NCBI GenBank assembly: GCA_946478935.1
Contig: CAMLEL010000085.1
Location: forward strand, 1-8,349
DNA from: an uncultured Armatimonadota bacterium
GTDB lineage: Bacteria > Armatimonadota > Fimbriimonadia > Fimbriimonadales > Fimbriimonadaceae
DNA: 8,349 nucleotides
Direction of reading: 5' to 3'
The notes beneath the pieces were generated by a model. That model ran no database searches, had not been told where the DNA came from, and was given only the letters and a program-made list of their open reading frames with translations. This document shows positions 5,576 through 8,349 of the stretch, one piece after another. The position numbers and the translations under genes were made by a program. Each line of letters begins with the position of its first letter. Position 1 is the stretch's first letter.

Positions 5576-6724
5576 CTAACGGATCGCTGCATCTGTTTCT
5601 GAATCGAAGATGTGGATTCGGTCAAGATCGACGATGAATTCAGCCGTCTGACCTTCTTTCACTTTCGTTCCAGTTTCGATGGTGGCGATCATGTTGTGTT
5701 TGCCGGCACCCAAGTAGGCCACGTATTCGGGACCGAGCGGCTCCAAGACGTCGACTTTGGCGCTGATTGTGTTGCCTGCTGTCGCCTTTACGTGCGAATC
5801 CAGATTCTTATCGAATATCGCTTCCGGCCGAATTCCCAGTGTGACGGACTTGCCTTCGTAGGTTGCAGCGACATGCCCAGGAGCAAGCGGCAGTTTGAAT
5901 TCACCAGTGTCCACGAACGTATTTCCGCCGTCCTTCACAATGGTTGCCTCAATGAAATTCATCGGCGGTGAACCGATGAATCCGGCCACAAACTTATTTG
6001 CCGGTTGGTTGTAGACCGTTTCGGGAGTGTCGCACTGCTGGAGTACGCCGTCCTTCATAATCGCGATTCGCTGACCCATGGTCATGGCCTCAACCTGGTC
6101 GTGCGTGACGTAAATCGTTGTGATTCCTAACGATCTGTGGAGTCGAATCAACTCGGCCCGGGTTTGAACACGGAGCTTGGCGTCCAAGTTCGACAGCGGT
6201 TCATCCATCAGAAAGACCTTTGGTTTTCTAACGATTGCGCGAGCGAGTGCGACGCGCTGCCGCTGACCGCCGGAGAGTTCCTTAGGGCGTCGGTGAAGAT
6301 ACTTGTCGATGTCGAGCATTCGGGCGACTTCTTTCACGCGAGCATCGATGTCGGCCTTGATTCGTTTTGCCTCTCCCATGTGGGCAAGCTGCCAAAAGAA
6401 GCTCTTCAGTTCCCGCAGGCGCAGGCCGAACGCGATGTTGTCATACACGTTCATGTGCGGATAGAGTGCGTAGTTCTGGAAGACCATGGCAATATCCCGA
6501 TCTTTGGGAGGTACATCATTCACGCGGACATCGCCGATCATGATGTCTCCCGATGAGGCCTCTTCGAGTCCCGCCACCATGCGAAGGGCGGTAGTCTTTC
6601 CGCAACCTGAGGGGCCAACGAGGACCATGAACTCCTGGTCCCTGATTTCGAGATTGAGATTATCGACCGCGCGAACGTCTTTGCCGAAAATTTTGGTGAT
6701 GTTCCTGAACGTAACTCCTGCCAA
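5576..6724 (-). CDS. ugpC: Sugar ABC transporter ATP-binding protein (UgpC/MalK/MsmK type)
   Basis: 382 residues. The cytoplasmic ATPase energises an inner-membrane importer for sugars or glycerol-3-phosphate. Motifs in order: Walker A GPSGCGKT (37-44), Q-loop Gln83 in VFQNYALYPH, signature LSGGQ (150-154), Walker B VFLMDE (170-175), D-loop SNLD (178-181), switch His208. From about 240 on comes the regulatory OB-fold/TOBE region typical of MalK-like ATPases (GFIGSPPMNFIEA, LGIRPEAI). Between Q-loop and signature, residues about 106-120 (around SFFWQLAHMGEAKRI) form an insertion that family members I know lack. The start is TTG (6722-6724), chosen because GGAAGGAG lies 7 nt upstream and the frame begins MAGVTFRNITK as expected. 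No permease or binding protein is next to it, so it may serve several importers, as MsmK does. The symbol reflects family, not proven substrate. Confidence 0.93.
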   Translation of the reverse strand: MAGVTFRNITKIFGKDVRAVDNLNLEIRDQEFMVLVGPSGCGKTTALRMVAGLEEASSGDIMIGDVRVNDVPPKDRDIAMVFQNYALYPHMNVYDNIAFGLRLRELKSFFWQLAHMGEAKRIKADIDARVKEVARMLDIDKYLHRRPKELSGGQRQRVALARAIVRKPKVFLMDEPLSNLDAKLRVQTRAELIRLHRSLGITTIYVTHDQVEAMTMGQRIAIMKDGVLQQCDTPETVYNQPANKFVAGFIGSPPMNFIEATIVKDGGNTFVDTGEFKLPLAPGHVAATYEGKSVTLGIRPEAIFDKNLDSHVKATAGNTISAKVDVLEPLGPEYVAYLGAGKHNMIATIETGTKVKEGQTAEFIVDLDRIHIFDSETDAAIR

Positions 6725-6731
6725 CCGAACG

Positions 6732-6739
6732 CTCCTTCC
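6732..6739 (-). promoter_or_regulatory. Ribosome binding site deciding the TTG start of the ABC ATPase
   Basis: Read on the minus strand, GGAAGGAG is followed by a 7-nt spacer (CGTTCGG) and then TTG. This is the strongest Shine-Dalgarno site in the window apart from that at 2439, and it supports the non-ATG start. Confidence 0.8.
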
Positions 6740-6756
6740 GGGGAATGCCGAACCGC

Positions 6757-6762
6757 ATTATA
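6757..6762 (-). promoter_or_regulatory. Candidate -10 box (TATAAT) of the ABC ATPase gene
   Basis: The minus strand carries a perfect TATAAT, which would start transcription near 6750 and leave a leader of about 25 nt containing the ribosome site. The -35 region 17-18 bp upstream (AGACGG or GAGACG) does not match consensus. It coincides with one arm of the 6780-6813 inverted repeat, which suggests the promoter may need an activator or be controlled there. Confidence 0.5.
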
Positions 6763-6779
6763 ACCCTTGAGCCCCTTAA

Positions 6780-6813
6780 CCGTCTCTAAACCTGGCTCGA
6801 GTTTGCGAGACGG
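6780..6813. promoter_or_regulatory. Inverted repeat in the divergent region, possible operator
   Basis: CCGTCTC (6780-6786) is exactly complementary to GAGACGG (6807-6813), and an inner pair AAAC (6788-6791)/GTTT (6801-6804) extends the symmetry. It lies upstream of the TATAAT of the leftward ABC ATPase, with its left arm covering the expected -35 position, and before the rightward monooxygenase gene. As DNA it could be a regulator site; as RNA a hairpin with an internal loop. No known regulator motif is recognised. Confidence 0.4.
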
Positions 6814-6845
6814 ATGAGAAATGGCCGAAAAAAGAACGAAACCAA

Positions 6846-6865
6846 TCTTGACTTTTTTGTCAAGA
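6846..6865. promoter_or_regulatory. Perfect 7-6-7 dyad upstream of the monooxygenase, possible operator
   Basis: TCTTGAC (6846-6852) and GTCAAGA (6859-6865) flank six Ts. The left arm contains TTGACT, a -35-like hexamer, but the -10 17 bp later (AAAACT) is poor. The dyad ends 20 nt before the ATG at 6886. As a transcript it would make a short hairpin with a U6 loop; as DNA it has the size of a dimeric repressor site. Confidence 0.4.
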
Positions 6866-6885
6866 ATGAGAAAACTTTGGGGCGG

Positions 6886-7230
6886 ATGGAAGCAGTGCAG
6901 TCAGAACCAGGATTCGTCGCGATCAACTTTATCACGTGCCAGGAAAACTATCGGCACCGGTTTGAGGAACTGTTCGCCTCAAGAGCCAAAGCAATCGATC
7001 GGATGCCGGGATTCAAGCATATGCAAGTGCTAAAGCCGAACAAGGTTGGTGAGCCATACCTGATCGTGAGTCATTGGGACAGCGAAGATCAGTTCAAGTC
7101 TTGGACAAGTTCTCCCGAGTTTCTGGAAGGGCACAAGCGTGGATTCGAGGATTTGAAGCACGCGCGGGAGAGGGGGGAAGATCCTCCGATGTCGAGCAGT
7201 TTTGTCACCTATGAAGTTATTGCAAAATAG
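6886..7230 (+). CDS. IsdG/HmoA-like heme-degrading monooxygenase (ABM domain)
   Basis: 114 residues from the chosen ATG, forming one ferredoxin-like antibiotic-biosynthesis-monooxygenase domain. IsdG-type enzymes open the heme ring oxidatively and release iron in the cytoplasm. Their catalytic triad Asn, Trp, His (N7, W67, H77 in IsdG, from memory) has counterparts here in Asn14 (FVAINFI), Trp73 (FKSW) and His83 (LEGHKR). The Asn-Trp and Trp-His spacings, 59 and 10, nearly equal the family's 60 and 10. MPGFKHMQVL (40-49) and LIVSHWDSEDQF (59-70) are also typical. The frame is open to an ATG at 6814, but the 24 extra residues are polar, lie outside the domain and cover a perfect dyad. I prefer the ATG at 6886; a GTG at 6895 after GGAAG is also possible. 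It is divergent from the ABC ATPase. Heme as substrate is inferred; some family members act on other compounds. Confidence 0.83.
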   Translation: MEAVQSEPGFVAINFITCQENYRHRFEELFASRAKAIDRMPGFKHMQVLKPNKVGEPYLIVSHWDSEDQFKSWTSSPEFLEGHKRGFEDLKHARERGEDPPMSSSFVTYEVIAK

Positions 7231-7345
7231 AGTTCGAGCGGCACATTCGTTGGGACTCTCAAGCAGGGTCACTGGCGGCCGTCAAGTTCCACTAAACTCC
7301 TGTCTGCATGACTTGAAGTTGATCGACGCGTCATAATCAAGCTCT
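7231..7345 (+). other. Short intergenic region with possible MutL promoter
   Basis: This 115-bp gap shows no terminator with a T-tract after the monooxygenase. A weak inverted repeat (TCAAGT 7282-7287, ACTTGA 7311-7316) is present. CATAAT at 7332-7337 matches the -10 consensus in five of six bases and ends 8 nt before the ATG at 7346. TGACTT at 7309-7314 is a poor -35 at 17 bp. No Shine-Dalgarno sequence precedes the ATG. Confidence 0.35.
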
Positions 7346-8349
7346 ATGTCCAAGGACATCCGACGCATCGTTGCCACCGACTGTGGCTCCACCACCACCA
7401 AAGCCATCCTCATTGAGCGAAACGCTGGCGGCGAGTACCGTCTGGTCGCCCGAGGAGAGGCGCCGACCACGGTTGAGAAGCCGTTTGAGGATGTGACGAT
7501 GGGCGTGATCAACTCCATCACGGAGCTTGAGGAGATCACGCACGAAGTTGTGCCGGAGGGGTTTGAGAAGGGTCGCCGGACCCTGCTCGAAGATGGCAAA
7601 GTGCACCGACTTCTGAAGGAGGGCCAGGCAACTGGAACACGTAGCGCAGATTTGGAAGCGGCCGATTTGTATGTTTCCACGTCGAGCGCTGGCGGAGGGC
7701 TTCAGATGATGGTAGCGGGCGTGGTGAAAGCCATGTCTGCCGAATCTGCTGAGCGGGCTGCCCTCGGCGCGGGCGCGATCCTCATGGACACTCTGGCGGT
7801 CGACGATGGTCGCAAAGACTATCAGAAGGTTGAACGGCTTCGGCAGCTGAGGCCCGACATCATTCTCATGTCGGGCGGTACAGACGGGGGAACAAAGAAC
7901 CACTTGATCGAAATGGCAGAAGTGGTCCGCCGTGCAGATCCCAAGCCTCGGTTTGGCGACATGAAGCTTCCAATCATCTACGCCGGAAACAAGGAGGCCC
8001 GCACGGAAGTTAAGTCAGTTCTCGGCGACGGCATCGCCATGCAGATTGTGGACAATCTGCGGCCCGCTTTGGACAAAGAGAACTTGGGCCCGGCCCGCGA
8101 AGAGATCCATGAGATGTTCTTGGAGCATGTGATGCAACAGGCTCCGGGATACAGCAAGCTGCTCGAATGGACCAGTGAAGAGGTCATGGCGACGCCAAAT
8201 GCGGTCGGTAAGCTGCTTAAAGAGTATGCCGAGAATGAGAAGATCAATATTCTTGGAGTCGACATCGGCGGTGCCACCACTGACGTGTTTTCGGTCTTTC
8301 TGAACGACACTGGCGAACGAATCTACAACCGCACAGTTTCTGCCAACCT
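7346..8349 (+). CDS. MutL-family ATPase (glutamate mutase L-like), 3' end outside window
   Basis: The frame is open from ATG 7346 to the window edge, giving 334 complete codons with no stop. The protein has the ASKHA-type ATPase pattern of the MutL/GlmL family: phosphate-1-like DCGSTTTK (12-19), STSSAGGGLQ (111-120), LMSGGTDGG (174-182), IYAGN (211-215), and a second VDIGGATTD (305-313). GlmL/MutL is encoded with the subunits of adenosylcobalamin-dependent glutamate mutase and is thought to be a chaperone or reactivase for it and related carbon-skeleton mutases. It has no link to the DNA-repair protein of the same name. Relatives are often 450-600 residues, so a third or more probably lies beyond the edge. 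No mutase subunit is in the window; it may follow downstream or be encoded elsewhere. The start is set by the conserved N-terminus rather than a ribosome site, which is absent. Family assignment is confident; the partner enzyme is unknown. Confidence 0.9.
   Translation, partial: MSKDIRRIVATDCGSTTTKAILIERNAGGEYRLVARGEAPTTVEKPFEDVTMGVINSITELEEITHEVVPEGFEKGRRTLLEDGKVHRLLKEGQATGTRSADLEAADLYVSTSSAGGGLQMMVAGVVKAMSAESAERAALGAGAILMDTLAVDDGRKDYQKVERLRQLRPDIILMSGGTDGGTKNHLIEMAEVVRRADPKPRFGDMKLPIIYAGNKEARTEVKSVLGDGIAMQIVDNLRPALDKENLGPAREEIHEMFLEHVMQQAPGYSKLLEWTSEEVMATPNAVGKLLKEYAENEKINILGVDIGGATTDVFSVFLNDTGERIYNRTVSAN

Noticed and set aside
6821..7033. Frame of 70 codons starting MAEKRTKPILTF
   Set aside because: It is out of frame with the monooxygenase, whose catalytic residues and spacing fit the family; no frameshift is needed to explain the gene.
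7337..7903. Minus-strand frames of 188 and 132 codons opposite the MutL-family gene
   Set aside because: The plus strand carries conserved MutL-family motifs throughout; the antisense frames are a by-product of codon bias.
1..8349. CRISPR array, tRNA, rRNA, insertion sequence or phage genes
   Set aside because: Looked for on both strands; no regularly spaced repeats, cloverleaf, transposase motif or phage-like gene was seen.

Overview
The window looks like chromosomal DNA from a free-living bacterium. Gene density is ordinary, spacing is short, GC is moderate, and no insertion sequence, CRISPR array, tRNA or rRNA is visible. A MutL-family ATPase, a small sigma factor followed by a membrane-anchored LolA-like partner, and a possible prepilin-like protein together suggest Armatimonadota (Fimbriimonas-like) or a planctomycete-type lineage. 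That assignment is inference from gene content, not from a marker gene.

Layout. 1-460 (+): 3' end of a gene that enters from the left edge, possibly a prepilin-like secreted protein. 509-1765 (-): a 12-helix major facilitator transporter, convergent with the first gene. 1766-1923: divergent control region. 1924-3358 (+): a two-gene operon of a sigma-70 family (ECF-like) sigma factor and a single-pass membrane protein with a LolA-like outer domain, overlapping by 8 bp and closed by a strong intrinsic terminator (3372-3405). 3423-5357 (+): an NAD(P)-dependent aldehyde dehydrogenase and, 6 bp later, a coiled-coil protein resembling the DIP1984 family. 5358-5575: a 218-bp gene-free stretch with matching inverted ends, a hairpin and an imperfect direct repeat. 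5576-6724 (-): a UgpC/MalK-type sugar ABC transporter ATPase starting at TTG behind a good Shine-Dalgarno sequence. 6725-6885: a second divergent control region with two dyad symmetries. 6886-7230 (+): an IsdG/HmoA-like heme-degrading monooxygenase. 7346-8349 (+): the N-terminal 334 residues of a MutL-family ATPase, running off the right edge.

How the genes relate. The clearest functional unit is the sigma factor and its presumed anti-sigma/sensor. The transporter, the aldehyde dehydrogenase and the shared-type ABC ATPase fit uptake and oxidation of sugars or organic acids, but nothing shows they form one pathway. The monooxygenase points to heme-iron use. The MutL protein points to a cobalamin-dependent mutase encoded elsewhere.

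I found no clearly new multi-gene system. The items most worth a second look are the intergenic element at 5361-5571, the dyad hidden in the apparent 5' end of the monooxygenase gene, the cysteine-free membrane partner of the sigma factor, and an insertion in the helical region of the ABC ATPase.
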